Part shown: one piece after another, positions 12,148 through 24,340 of the stretch
Layout of the letters: the number at the start of each line of letters is the position of its first letter
Position numbering within the stretch: the first letter of the stretch is position 1
Source: Mortierella alpina
Taxonomy: Eukaryota > Mortierellomycota > Mortierellomycetes > Mortierellales > Mortierellaceae
Direction of reading: 5' to 3'
Length of the DNA stretch: 64,000 nucleotides
Assembly (NCBI GenBank): GCA_029449245.1
Contig: JANATF010000006.1
Span: 868,001 to 932,000 of the forward strand
Made by a program: the position numbers and the translations under genes
Notes under the pieces: model-generated
Seen by the model: the letters and a program-made list of their open reading frames with translations, nothing else
The model's database searches: none
What the model was told of the DNA's origin: nothing

Positions 12148-15100
12148 ATGAACGAGGGTGGCAACAACAATGGAGCTGGAACACCTGACATCCGCTTAGG
12201 CATGAGCGCGTTAGATCCCTGTGTGATAGGTGAGTTGCTATCATTATGTCGGAGCTATCATTATGTCGGACGCGATGCCACTTCTCATTTTTATCCTGAT
12301 CTCAACATTCTCTTGATTACAGAACATACTCGGGTTTTTATTAATAAGCGGCAGAAGGGCTTGTTTGAAGCAACTTCAGAGTAAGTGTTAAATTGTCAAT
12401 GACCTGCGCTTGATCTCACTGATATTGTTGAATTGTCGATGATGCCAACGCTTGCTCCCACTGACAGTATTTGGACTTTACTATTGTGCAGGCCACAGGG
12501 ACCTGTCTCGATCAATAGTAGCAGCAACTTTGAGGTGTCTGTAAATACCAGCAGTATCAATCCAGGCAGGTATTGGCCAGTGTTTTGCGTCTCTCTTGGA
12601 GACACTAGTGCCAGCGAGTTGGAGAGCAAGCTAAATAGCATCATCTTCAATGTCAAGAGTAAGAAGATGAATTCGGACATTGTATACCCGAAGGTAACGA
12701 TCAATTTTTTTTGCAGCAGCAGCAGCAGAGCCGCCGATGAAGAGAAGACTGTGTTAGATGATAACGCTGAGAACACCGGATTTGCTCTAACGTACAGCAC
12801 TTTATGCTACGGTGTTATAACTAGGATTATACTTGCAAAACGGTCATCCAGAACGATGAAATTGATCATCTCCGTGAGTACATCTTGCCAGCGTGAACGC
12901 ACTTAATGACTTCCTTTCGCAGCTGGTCTAACATTTACTCGATAACATCACTCATAATATCATTAGCAAGAACCAAGTCTGCGCGATTGAGGCTTCATCG
13001 CCAGATCGAGGTCTGTCCTGATTCCGATCTGTCCATCTTGATAAACGTCGAAGCCGTGCCTGAATGCAAAGAAGCCGTGTCCTTTGTTCTCCACTACTTT
13101 GAGCTGGTGTGCGTTGGTAGTTCTGAAGGTGAGTACTTTTTCAACAACAGCAAAAACGTTAACACATTGTTACGTTAACACGTGTGACTAAACATCTCGT
13201 GCACTTAGACCATGTTTTGTGGGGCGAGGGCAGGCCCGATCAGTTCATCAGAGTTGGTGTTGAGGATGTCGGGTACGAGACAAGTCCGATCGCTATTGAA
13301 GCGTATGATTTCTCGGCTACTGGAAATCTGGCTGTCACGGTGTATTTTAGTACCGCCGGCAGCGATACCGTTATCACGGATGATCTCTACAACCCTAGTC
13401 ACCTTGCCGCTCTTACCCCCGACCGTGCCCCTGATCGTGCATATGCCATTGAACGTGGCTATACGCATACTCCTGCATATGGTTCTATCCTCCGTACAGC
13501 CCATATTGATGTTTGGGACTTGAGCGTACCAAGTGGACAGGCCTCTCCAGATAACCCTCAGGCCATCACAAAACCATTGACAAGACTATCTCTCCGTGTG
13601 CCTGTGAAACAATCTCCAGGTGATGTCCCTGAGAAAGCATCTTTGGGACCTCCAGAGCCGACGATCAATATTTCCAGCACAGGCTTACATGTCGTCATGG
13701 CAATGGGATGGGCGAAAACAGCAGAACATGCGACTCCATTCCTCATGTATCGTGCAGAACAAAACTCACCTAAAGCTTACGATTACATCCAAGTCCATGA
13801 ACCCTTCCAAACCTGCCAAAGTCTCCAAACTTTCTTTGGCCATGGAGCCTTCCACAACACCGACCAGGATGATCCCAAGACTGAAAACGAGCGCTATTTC
13901 AACGTCCATGGGTGCAGATTTGATGTCTACAGCACGAATGGTAGCTGGAAGCTGTTGTACTCGCTCTCTTTTGGAATCGACGGGGTTCTGAGAAGGCCGG
14001 ACGATATGTTGTATTTAGCCCAATGTCTCCAGGGCCGCTACTTTGCATGGACCGGTAATAGAGGCGCAGTCTCCATCTGGAACTTTGAGACGGGAAAGTT
14101 TGTCACCTCAATTCTGACTCCCGAGGATACAGGAGACGTTGGTGCCGCGTTATCAGACGACGGATCCATGGTCGCCATCACGTTCAATGGCTGTATTGAA
14201 GTTTACGATGTTGTCTCCGGGATCAAGCTAGGTGTTCACGAGACAGAACGAAAAGGGTACAACTGGTCAAAGATTATCTTCAAGCAGGGTTATTTCATGG
14301 CCATGGCCGCTGCAGAGTCAACGACTGGCGATAAGAACATTGATGAAGACGTATGCAGCATTTTCCGAGTACGTGACATGAAGATCGTCAAGGACCACAC
14401 TGCGTTTGGGCAGTATGCAGCCAAGTATCCGTCAACTCTGAACTCGATATTATCGTACCGACAGGTAAATGCGTTCATGATGCTTCGGATGTTATTAGAA
14501 ACATTTGAGATGTATGGGTTTAACCCAATAGTGCTGATATTGTTCATCTTGACCTGTGTTCTTAGGGCGCGATACTGAATATCAAGCGTCTTGACAACAT
14601 CCTCTGTCCGACTGAGCACAATGGCTGTTCTCCGGCTAATAATTGTGAATTTCAAGACACCATACTCGACCTCCGTGATTGTAAATGGCACATGCAGAAC
14701 AAGTCCAGCACAGGAGCCACATTCGTCGTGGAACCCACTTACTCACCCTCACGCCCGCTTAGCATCTTGAGATTGATCATCACCAACGACTCCAAGAACA
14801 CCTCGCTCTCGCTCGGACGAGCGTTAGAAAGCAGCAACTGTTCCGGATTCTACGTGACTACTAGTTCGCAGCTTGTGCTGGTACGGAACGGCTTTCTCCA
14901 GGTCTGGTGCCTTCCCTCCAAAGCCAATCAGCAATACGAACTTGTCCACGTCGAGGCATTTGTCGCGGTTTCAAAAGCGCATGCGAATGACATCTGTAAT
15001 ACTAAGGTTTCGATGGTACAATCTTGCGTACATGGACACAAATTTTCCATAAGGATAAACCCCATCCAATGGTCGTCTGACCTTAACCCTGACCAGGAGA

Positions 15101-17730
15101 AGAAGGAAATCAAAAACAATCCGAAAAACGAGCAAGCCAAGGATGATTTTGACGAGGAGGATTATTCCGACAGCAACCAGCCGCAGACGTTGACCTTCCC
15201 AAGAACTGCCGACGATACATTCTTGGCCTCTGAAAAATATCGGTATGAGAAAGGTATTGCCTCATTGCTCGATACCTACGCCCACAGTGATTCGGGTATC
15301 AAGGACGCCATCACCCGCTTTCTTGTCGATCGCATTCGTCCCCCTTTGAGGACTTACAGGTCAAGTCTAGTAATCCTCTGTCGTTCTTGGAACAACGACG
15401 ACAAAGCTATTTTCGAGGAGCTTATCGCCAAACTACTTCCTGATAATGACCAATGCACCTGGATCCCCGACATCAACGCAACAGACCTAGAGGATCCGCT
15501 GTCGATGTGCGTTAAAATCGCAAAGAAGAGTCCCTCCATACGTGGTGCCTGCAAGATCATCATGAATTACTGCGTGAACAATGCCATCGGATCCAAAAAC
15601 CTGTCCTTTCTCTCACCATTTCTCCGGAGCCTGGAAAAGATTAGGGTTCGTTTTCCAGACGAGGCAGAGGTATACTTGAGGAGGATAGCATACATCCCTG
15701 TCAGTGACATATGGCGGGATTATATTGTGGAGAACAGCACTATTGCGCATTCATGGTCATCCCTCCGGTTCAACGGGCCTCCATTGCCCTTAAAAAGGAT
15801 CAAGAACCTCACCATGCAGCTTCATGTGACGACGGAGGGGACGCGTATCAAGGCGGACGTGTTTAATCAGCCCATCTATGTGTCTACGTTCGATGCACTC
15901 TGGAGATATAACACCATTGAGGGTCTGAGAGATTCGACGGTCAAGCAGGGGTCAGTAGCTAACCACAAATTGGCGGCAAGGACTGAGAATCTGACCTGGG
16001 GGAAGATGCTTATGATCCCACTCAAGTGCTCTTTCGATACTCACATCTACGTGACATATAAGAATCTCAGCTTGGACGTTTTCGCCAACCCAGCTATCAC
16101 TGCTTTGATTGAGTTTAAATGGTGAAGAACTTTTCCTTTCACAGATATAAGCCTATGCGATTTTCAAACAGTTATCGATGCAGTATTAAGTACGCCTCTA
16201 TCACAAACTTTATTCTCATTTATCTTCTTCCTCTTCAATTCGCTAGGAACACTATTGGATTCGCATACTGGGCCTGTAGAATTGTCGCTCTCGGCGTGTT
16301 TTACCTGTTGGTGATCATTGCGGCATTATCGCAGGTCTACGATGAGGCTGTGGGGCGGTATATAGGATCGGTCTTTATCGCCATTATTGTTATGGGAACA
16401 GTGTTCCTCTATCGTGACATCTTGCAGTCTTTCAGGAACTCCAGGACATATTGGAAGTAGGTGATGTCTTGTGTTCTATTTTGAGGCCATTTCTGCAAGT
16501 GTGTGTCAATATTGAACTGAATGTTCTTTCAATCAATAGGAATCCATACAGCTTTGTGAACCTTATAGGGTACGTGCTACCGATGAGTGCTAGTTACTCC
16601 ATGCTGGTGGCCCTTTACAAAAACGATGCAGTAGCAGAAACTGCTTTCTTGAGTTTCTCTGTGCTCGCTCTTTCCTTCCGCATGGTAAGAGGGCGAACGC
16701 AACTTTGTTTCCGCTTACTTTTTTTCTTAGGACTAATGGATGAGATTAAAACCCAGGGCGGTATGTGGAATTCTTTCAGCATTAAACCTCTTTCTACATT
16801 GCTATTCCTGGCTCAACAACATAGCTCGTCGAAATGAGCGTCATCAAATTCGCGGGCAATTATTTGGGCGTTATTAGACGGTCGCTGGCCAAGACTCGAG
16901 GATTCCTAGGTATCTCTGCGTTCACCCTCCTGGCGTTCTCGATATCAATCCTTCATCTTTTGCGAGGATGTCCTGCGCCAGGTTTATGTGAAGATCCAAA
17001 TACCAAATTTCCAAAGCCGTTTCTTGAAGCTCTGGCTGCCACGGTTTTTATTCTGGTATGTGGGTGATTGAGCCTGGCGCGTAGTTTATTGTTGTCAGGA
17101 TTTGCTTTCAACAACATTCAACATGGTTATTGCCTTGACTTACTAGGCTGGACGATTCGAGTCCGTCGGGGATGAGTTAGAGTCGCAGGGCTGGGCCATT
17201 CAGGTGATGATGGTAATTTTCTATTTCTTCGCCATAGTCGTCATGCTGAACGCAGTTATTGGTAAGAAACCAGGACTTGTCCACCGACATAACACTCGAT
17301 GAAGACGAGCGCATTTTCTAGAGTGGAGACGAATTAACTGACTCTGACACTGACTTTTTTTTTTTGCGACTTTTGCCTCTGCTGACCTGTAGCGTTGATC
17401 ACCACTGCCTTGACGAGTGACGATGATGACTCGCGTTTCGAGTGGATAGAGTCCCGCTTGGAGGTCATCGAGTTGGCTGAGAATCTTACTTACCGTATCC
17501 CCGGCTTCCGTCAAACCTACAATTGGTTCCCAAGGGAGATCTATTTCTGTGCCACAGCCCAGGAAGTCGAGAAATACGAGAATTCGACCAAGGATGATGC
17601 TGCGGTGGAGGCGTTGCAAACCCAGATTCAAAATCTTCAGCGGCAGGTAGATGAGCAATTCCAAGAGCTGAAAAAGCTCTTATGTGGTGGTACTGAGATC
17701 AGCAAAACAGAGAATGAGAGTGATCAATGA
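12148..17730 (+). CDS. WD40-like beta-propeller fused to TRP-like ion channel
   Basis: About a dozen exons encode a protein of roughly 1,500 residues. The first exons (12148-12229, 12323-12380, then a third joined in phase and reading PQGPVSINSSSNFEVSVN) precede a large soluble part. That part has propeller-type strands such as YFAWTGNRGAVSIWNFETGK and SDDGSMVAITFNGCIEVYD. From about 16240 come six hydrophobic segments, including AYWACRIVALGVFYLLVII and FYFFAIVVMLNAVI. A pore-loop stretch with CPAPGLCEDPNTKF lies between the last two. The tail has HIPGFRQ-type residues (YRIPGFRQTYNWFPREIYF) and a coiled coil (VEALQTQIQNLQRQVDEQF). This layout matches the Ion_trans/TRP-like channels expanded in Mortierella relatives. 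Ion selectivity and ligand are unknown. The join around 16124-16195 is uncertain. Confidence 0.85.
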
Positions 17731-19855
17731 GCAATCATCGTTACCAAGTTAAAAATCAAAGCGAGATTGCTTCATCGAGCGCCAGGGACAATATCATCAC
17801 GCTCGCACGCGCCAAAACTAGTAGGAGGCAAATCCTTAAAGAATAAAAGGCCATCCCATAGAAGAAAGAGGAGACATAAAAAGAAGGCAAAGAAGAGCAA
17901 TCATCACAAGGGAAAGGACGTGAAACAGGAGCCGTCTTGTTTTTTTAATGGGGAGGGAGAAGGCGGTCCAAAAGTTCGGTCCGACTGTCGGTAAACACCC
18001 TCAGCGGTGTCCAAGAATCCACAAATCTAGTCTAAATACTTCTCGCTGACCACTGCTGAATGAAGGATCTGGCTCGACAATCTGTTTAAACTATCAGTCG
18101 ATTCGTGCATCAATGACAGAAGCGGAGGTGAGTCCTGCATTTGATCCATGGGCTGCTAGGGTCCTCGTCCATAAAGGTCTCTGTTGCAGTGTGAACAAGA
18201 ATTGCACTTGTGTCCTTTGCCAAAATTGTTTCCTCCTGATCCTGTTCAGACTTGTACTCTGCCACCAGAATCTCGCTGGAGGCAGGGGGTGACTGCACTT
18301 TCCCACGGAAAGTCTTGCACAGGCATAGAGTCCAAAGATGCAAAGCTGGCCACGCTCGAGGAAAGTTCCGAGTCTGCCTACATCATGAGCGAGTTCTGAA
18401 GACTGTTGCGATCGTCCCAAGGCTCGTTATCCGACCACGACGGCGCAAAGTAACTGTGGATTACTGTCTGAGAAAAGTACCCTGTTGCTCGGCGACTAGC
18501 TCCTGGTCCACGAGCATCGCCTCCAAATCAAAGTGGGGGGCTCTTGGGGTCGGATGAAAGCTGCTTCAAGAGTTGGGCCATGTCGAAAATGGCCGTTCCC
18601 TGGAAGTGGATTCGCAATTAATAGCCCTCCAGCGAGATCTCACAAGTCTCGGGACTCTGGATAGACTTTTGCGGGATTGCAGTGATCTCCATAAAGTACT
18701 GGTACTGGTATTGGGCGTGGGTAATCTAAAGCAGGTTCTCGATGAAAGAGCTGTTGAGTTCCTTGGGAGTATCATGCGGACGTGGTATCAGCGCGGGCTG
18801 GAGCGTACCCACAGAGGAACAGTAGCCGCGCGGGGATGAGAGGCCAACGTTACTAGCAAACCCATGGAAGGCAGTAGACATGACGTGCTGGCGGAATATC
18901 GTCCGCGGAGAGCCCCAGGAGAAGAGAGAGGCCTTTTGTGGTCGACCAGCGAAACGGCAGCGACCATAGCAGGCTCAGCTCAGGCACAAAGGTGGTGCTT
19001 GGCGAGGGTGTTGAGCTGCTTGTTGAGGTGTGCCAAGAGAACAGGGCCATCCTTGTGGTAGGGCAGAGGACCTTGACCTCCTGAATCTAGTCAAAGCCGA
19101 TGGATGCTTGTGTTTGGGAGAGCCTTGAATTGGGCGAAGCGAGCATAAAAAACTGGATCAGCAGTCGCCGAAGCGGATCTAGGGCTTTGCTCATGAGCAA
19201 GACTGGAATGCGGCAGCCAATGGAGTGGGCCTACATCTCAAGGACCCTCAAGGAGTAAGAACTTGAAGCACTTTGCTTTGGCTAAGCAGTCCCAAAAGGT
19301 GATCTCCGTGTCTGTCCACCAAGAAACTCTGTTCTGGCTCCTTTTTGGTCCATTTTCTCCGGGTTGCCCCCCCCCCCCCCCCACCCCGATCGTCAATCAT
19401 GCTAAGATCAATGGTCAAGCGTTTGTTGACAATCATGCTAGGGTCTATTTCAGTCTTCTCCAGGATAATTTGGACATGGCGATATGTAGGGCATAGCGGC
19501 ATTCTGGATATGAGACTCTTCTCGTATATGGTATAAGAACGCGAGGTACGCTTATGGTTAGCGTGCGGAGACGCGACGAAAAAGACGTGGGAAATGATAT
19601 GGAGTCACCGCGCATCATAGGCTCGCTCAAGGGATCTGGGAATCACGTGCAACTTTGTTTATCGTGCTCGTCTTTATCAATCTAGCAGTCCACTAGTGTT
19701 GGCCAATAGCCTAAAGAAAAAAAGCTTACTATGCCCAGGGACGGAACTTTTCGCCTTTCGTATCTCTTCTCTGCTTCTCACTTCCGACGCTCACCTTCAA
19801 CTCCCGAGCACCCCGCCTTCGTCAATCGCCTCTGCTTCTTCCCTTGTACAAAACC
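17731..19855. other. Gene-poor region with decayed coding signal
   Basis: Between the channel and GGC1 I find no intact gene. The minus strand at about 18740-18430 reads protein-like (EITAIPQKSIQSPETCEISL, then FQGTAIFDMAQLLKQLSSDP and ILEAMLVDQELVAEQQGTFL) but is broken by stops. The minus strand at 19050-18860 also has coding-like composition with shifting frames. I do not recognise the protein. A 16-base C run lies at 19367-19382. The last 150 bp are the GGC1 promoter. Confidence 0.4.
19367..19382. repeat. Poly(C) homopolymer
   Basis: Sixteen cytosines in a row are followed by ACCCC. The run lies in the non-coding stretch before GGC1. Length errors are likely here in any assembly. Confidence 0.9.
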
Positions 19856-21139
19856 ATGTCGCCTCCCTCCAGCAGCAAGCATTCCGAGTCGGGTGTCGCT
19901 CGTCTCTGCGGTTCCGGAACGTCGGGATTCCTCGAGCTCATGATCTTCCACCCCATCGACACCGTCGCCAAGCGTCTCATGAGCAACCAGACTCGCGTAA
20001 GTGCACAATACTCACAAGGACCCTCTTCTTTAGTCGCCTCACTGGTTGCTGCTGGAAAATAAAATACTCCCGGAGTGAATGCCATCGCCTCTATAGAGAC
20101 TAGTAGGGACCTAACTTACTTTGCAAACATACCATGCCATGCCATTGGATCCCTCATAGTTGTTCGTTGCTGGTCAGCCCACAAGCGTCGGACTCGCCAA
20201 CACCAACAAAGTCATCTTCAAGGATGCTGCCAACGCTGCCTTCCTTAAGAAGTACGCCTCTTTGTTCCCAGGCCTTGGATTCGCTGCCGGCTACAAGATC
20301 ATGCAGCGCATCTACAAGTTTGGTGGTCAGCCATTTGTCAACGAGTTCTTGAACCGCAACTACAAGGACCAGTTCCACAGTGTGTTCGGTGAGAAGACCG
20401 GCAAGACCATCATGCACGCCACTGCTGGTTCGTTCGTTGGTATCGGAGAGATCGCGCTTTTGCCTTTGGATGTCCTCAAGATCAAGAGGCAGACAAACCC
20501 CGAGGCTTTCCGTGGCCGCGGTGTGATGAAGATTGTTGCTGACGAGGGCATGGGCTTGTACAGGTGCGTTAATTTTCTGGATGAGCGATTTTTCGTTTTT
20601 TGATCTGCTGGCCGGCAGTCAACTATGGCCATCAATAGATATGCAAGATGTGGCTTCTAATCAAGATGCCTGCAAATCCGATGCGTTTGTTTCCACAATC
20701 TTTTAGAGGTGCTCTCTGGACCGCCGGTCGTAACGCGCCTGGATCATTCGCCCTGTTCGGAGGAAGTGCATTCGTCAAGGAGTGGATCTTTGGACTTGAG
20801 GATTACAACAAGGCCACTTTCTTCCAGAACTTCTGCGCTTCGATCGGAGGATCCATTGCTTCCATTACTGTTGCTGCTCCCTTGGATGTTGTCAAGACCC
20901 GTATCCAGAACCGTAACTTTGATAACCCTGAGGGTGGTGTGAGCATTATCAAGAACATGATCCGTAACGAGGGTATGGGTGCCTTCTTCAAGGGTCTGCT
21001 CCCCAAGATCTTGGTCGTCGGACCCAAGCTGGTGTTCTCATTCACGATTGCTCAGCAGCTGATTCCCTTGTTCCACCACAAGTTTGAGGATATGGGCTTG
21101 ACTAGCGTCGGCAACACTGTCAAGACTGTTCAGGCTTAA
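19856..21139 (+). CDS. GGC1: Mitochondrial GTP/GDP carrier
   Basis: Exons 19856-19996, 20178-20563 and 20707-21139 join in phase to give 319 residues; the yeast protein has 300. The sequence follows yeast Ggc1 closely: GVARLCGSGTSGFLELMIFH, HPIDTVAKRLMSN, FPGLGFAAGYK, FGGQPFVNEFLN, LLPLDVLKIKRQTNPEAF, ARNAPGSFALFGG (here GRNAPGS), APLDVVKTRIQNRNFDNPE and FFKGLLPKILVVGPKLVFSF. Three mitochondrial carrier repeats with PxD/ExxK/R motifs are visible. The protein exchanges GTP and GDP across the inner membrane, supporting mitochondrial nucleic acid and protein synthesis and iron balance. The ATG at 19856 starts MSPPSSSKHS. The next gene lies 1 kb away on the same strand. Confidence 0.96.
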
Positions 21140-22117
21140 GGATTTCAACACATGAAATCGGACATTTTAGATTATCAATCTTGCATTTTTTTTTATGCTT
21201 CTCGCAGCACTCGGACTCTTTTCATCTTAGATACATAGACAGAGAGACAGACACGACAGGGCAGGACGACAGTAGAATTCCCTTGTTTTTGCTTTTTGTT
21301 TCTTTTTTTTTTCTCTTCTTTTCATACGTATATCCCACCATTTGTATCATTTTCAAGAAAAATCATAATCATCTCACCTCGAAGACCTCAATTGCTCGCA
21401 GAAAGCGAAGAGGAGAACTGAGAAATACGAAATACGAAAGAGGGCGGAGGCTCAAAAACAATGCTGTGATCTTGACTTGGTCTTAACTTGGCCTTGACAC
21501 TGCACAAAATAGTCTAATGGCACATTGTCCGGATAGATGTTTATCCAGAGTCGATCCATCCGCACGTTGTTCCAACGTCCAACAGGCTGCAGCCGCTGAT
21601 AGTTGGCGTGAATGAGCATATGGGAAGGGACCACCGTAGATACATCAACCACCGCTGAGGTTTCACGTACTCCAGTCCCTGGTACTCTGCTCAGGTTGAT
21701 CGAGTCTCATTTAGGACATCATTCCCAATTCGCAAGGAACGCTGAGGAACAAATGGCTCGCCCAACTGCCTCCAGCAAGGTGACTCACACTCCTGCCGCA
21801 CACAAACACACACAGTCTCTTTCTCCGGGTTGCTCATGGACCCCAAGTCGTCACTGGCAAGTGGACATCTCTTCCCGCTTTGGCGCTCATTCCAACCCAC
21901 TTGCCGTTTAACCTGGTGCCCTTTTCACACCCACAGCTACACTTTGTTTTTAAAACTCCCCGAGAGAGCCAGCAGTATAAAAAAGCAGGGTGATCCTCCA
22001 GTTCACCTCTCTCTCTCTCTCTCCACAGCCACACATACTCCAGTCTTCCCAGTTCTCGGTATTCTCTGTAACACACACACACACACACTCCCAACTCTGC
22101 CTTAAAAAGAAAGAACA
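21140..22117. other. Intergenic between GGC1 and GNAT gene
   Basis: The left part is AT-rich and T-rich and probably the GGC1 3' region. The minus strand at 21650-21450 has a short frame with protein-like composition (RLQPVGRWNNVRMDRLWINI) that I do not recognise and do not call. The right part is the GNAT promoter with a TATA element, a CT run (22006-22022) and a CA run (22071-22088). Confidence 0.5.
21975..21985 (+). promoter_or_regulatory. TATA box of GNAT gene
   Basis: The sequence GTATAAAAAAG lies about 135 bp upstream of the ATG at 22118. It is followed by a CT-rich and then a CA-rich leader, a promoter arrangement seen before several genes in this window. Confidence 0.65.
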
Positions 22118-22795
22118 ATGACTGCTAGCACAGCCCATACCTTCACCCGTGAGGAAGCCATCTGCATGGGACCCTACACAGTGTCCACAGATCCTGCGCT
22201 CTACCTCTCCGCCGTCGAGTTCAGCGATGTGCCCGAAATGGTCCGCCTCCTCAACATCAACAAGGACGTCTACAACGGCTCTGCCCTCTTCCAATACCCT
22301 TACCTCGAATCCCATGCTCAAGACCGGATCCAGCGAGCCCATGAATACATTACCACGTTGGGGATCAACACTCACTGGGCGATGCGGGCCACCCCTACGG
22401 GGCCCATGATCGGCTGGGCGCATCTGCACTTTGATCATTACGACGAGAAGTATCCTCAGCCCGTGCATCCCATCACCCAGAAGCCACTCAAGATTGCCGA
22501 GATTGGGTATTGGTTGAGCCCTGAACAGACGGGCAAGGGCTTTGCGGCGAGAGTGGGCAAGTTTTTGGTACAGGAGATTGCGCATAAGGATATGGACTGT
22601 GATATTGTGAGAGCGGTCTCGTATGTCGCCAACATGCCCTCGAGAAAGGTCGCCGAGAGATCAGGCATGGTCATGGAGTTGGAACAAAAGTCCATCATGA
22701 TCCCCAAGCTGGGTATCTACAGGGATGTGTGCTGTTATGCCTCGCATCGAGATGAGGCCACCAAGGGGATCGTGAAGGAGAACTATGACTATTAA
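22118..22795 (+). CDS. GNAT-family N-acetyltransferase, RimJ/RimL-like
   Basis: This intronless gene encodes 225 residues. A beta-alpha start (LYLSAVEFSDVPEMVRLLN) is followed by a central strand GPMIGWAHLHF, then IAEIGYWLSPEQTGKGFAAR, which holds the acetyl-CoA pyrophosphate-binding Q/RxxGxG/A loop (QTGKGFA). Next comes VSYVANMPSRKVAERSGMVM, equivalent to the NxxSxxVxEKxGF motif of RimJ/RimL enzymes. Such proteins acetylate N-termini, amino acids or small amines. The substrate cannot be read from the sequence. The gene is convergent with SOD1. Confidence 0.9.
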   Translation: MTASTAHTFTREEAICMGPYTVSTDPALYLSAVEFSDVPEMVRLLNINKDVYNGSALFQYPYLESHAQDRIQRAHEYITTLGINTHWAMRATPTGPMIGWAHLHFDHYDEKYPQPVHPITQKPLKIAEIGYWLSPEQTGKGFAARVGKFLVQEIAHKDMDCDIVRAVSYVANMPSRKVAERSGMVMELEQKSIMIPKLGIYRDVCCYASHRDEATKGIVKENYDY

Positions 22796-23284
22796 AGAAC
22801 CAATACACTCAAAATATGCATTATTGTCGTTTCCTGAATTGCGCAGTGTATGATTGCAGCAAATACTTCAACGGTCAGCTTCACTGAAACAAGGAAAGCA
22901 CAGACCAGACACATGCTGGAACACACTGTGACGATCAATGCTCTGATGTGGCTCGCAGTGAGCTAACAGCCCATTATCTTGCGTTCTTGAGATCAAAAAG
23001 AGGTCTTTTTTTTAATTGCTTTTTACACATGTACAGGTTGGTTGAAAAAGAGAGTAGGATCGGGCTTATTCACAAAGAGAAAAAGGGTTAAAAGAAAGGA
23101 GAGAGAGGGAGAAGGAAAGGAAAAAAGAGTCGATTGAACAATCGCGCTGACATATGTTGTATCGCTCGTTTCTGGTTTCCTCCTCCTCTTCTTCTTCCAC
23201 CATGTTCCTCCTTGATGAACAAGCCAACAATCTCCACCCTTCAGTGTCTTCTTTAACACGGACAAAAAGAAGAGCGCAAGCTAT
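22796..23284. other. Convergent intergenic region (GNAT and SOD1 3' ends)
   Basis: This gap holds the 3' untranslated regions of two convergent genes. I see no coding potential. A purine-rich tract lies at about 23045-23130. Confidence 0.6.
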
Positions 23285-24340
23285 TTACTTGGTGACACCA
23301 ATGACACCGCAGGCAAGACGGCCACCGGCGTTACCAGTCGTGGGGGAGAGCTCGTGGCCACCGAGTCCGAGATCGTCCTCACCCTCGTGGACGACAACGG
23401 TGCGTCTTTTGAGGATACAATTGAGACAAAATCGTGCGTTAAAAACCGAGTCATAAAAAAAAAGTACCGACTTTTTTCGGTTTCTGCAAGCTCCCAAGTA
23501 TACGAGTTGCGGAACAGACATGCTTACCCAATGATGCTGTGGGGTCCAATGAGCTTGAGCTGGGCATCGGTGCCATCGAAGGTGGCCTTACCATCAGCAC
23601 CGGCAGTGACGTTGCCGAGATCACCGGCGTGGCGGACCTGGGCGGTGGGGGCACCGTGGGTCAAGCCATGGGGGTTGAAGTGACCACCGGCAGACATGCA
23701 TCCGTTGGTGTTGTCACCAAACTCGCTATCAGTTGGAGGAAGAGCGTTAGTTATCCATGCGAAAAAAATGGATGTGGTGCTTGAGTGTGAATAACCATCG
23801 AGGCTCTGCTTTCCGAAAGCGGGAGTCATTGCGCAGTGCCGACATGATTCTCACGCGCGAGTTATTTGTATCTTGGTGTTCAACACGAACGCTGCGTTGG
23901 TGAGCACCGGTGGTGTTTTCAAGAGCTCTCTGGGCTTTGTCGGGGCAAATAGGAACGGTATTCAGCTTGGACACCGGTACAAATAAATGAGTCGTCGCGC
24001 ACAACGAGAGCGCGCAGAGAGGAAGGAAGATCGACGTGTGCGCAGCTGTCGATATGACGGGCCATGGCAAGAAGGGGATACAACAAGGTGAAAGTAGGAT
24101 GGGAGGACAAGGAGGAGTGGAGAAGGGTGAAAGCGAGGAGAGAAAGAGAGAGAGTTGAGAGAAGTGGGGAGAGGCAAGAGACACTGCTTACTGGATGTGG
24201 AAACCATGCTTGCCGGGGGCCAAGCCAGCCAAGTCAGCCTTGACGTGAACGGGGGAGGACTCGTTCTCCTGGGTGAAGTGGATAGTTCCGGAGACGTTCT
24301 TCTCGTTGGAGCGGAAGACGCAAACAGCCTTGACAGTCAT
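23285..24340 (-). CDS. SOD1: Cu/Zn superoxide dismutase
   Basis: Exons 24340-24192, 23725-23528 and 23405-23285 join in phase to give 155 residues, the usual size. The enzyme dismutates superoxide in the cytosol and mitochondrial intermembrane space. Copper and zinc ligands are visible: GFHIHEFGD, created across the first splice site, then [21 protein letters not shown] and the C-terminal [13 protein letters not shown]. The two cysteines for the intramolecular disulfide are present (NGC and RLACG). The active-site arginine lies in the [11 protein letters not shown] segment. The first intron is 466 bp, long for this window. A TATA element lies about 100 bp upstream. Confidence 0.97.

Noticed and set aside
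21452-21652. Minus-strand frame with RLQPVGRWNNVRMDRLWINI
   Set aside because: The composition is protein-like, but it is short, has no start or splice partners that hold together, and I recognise no family.
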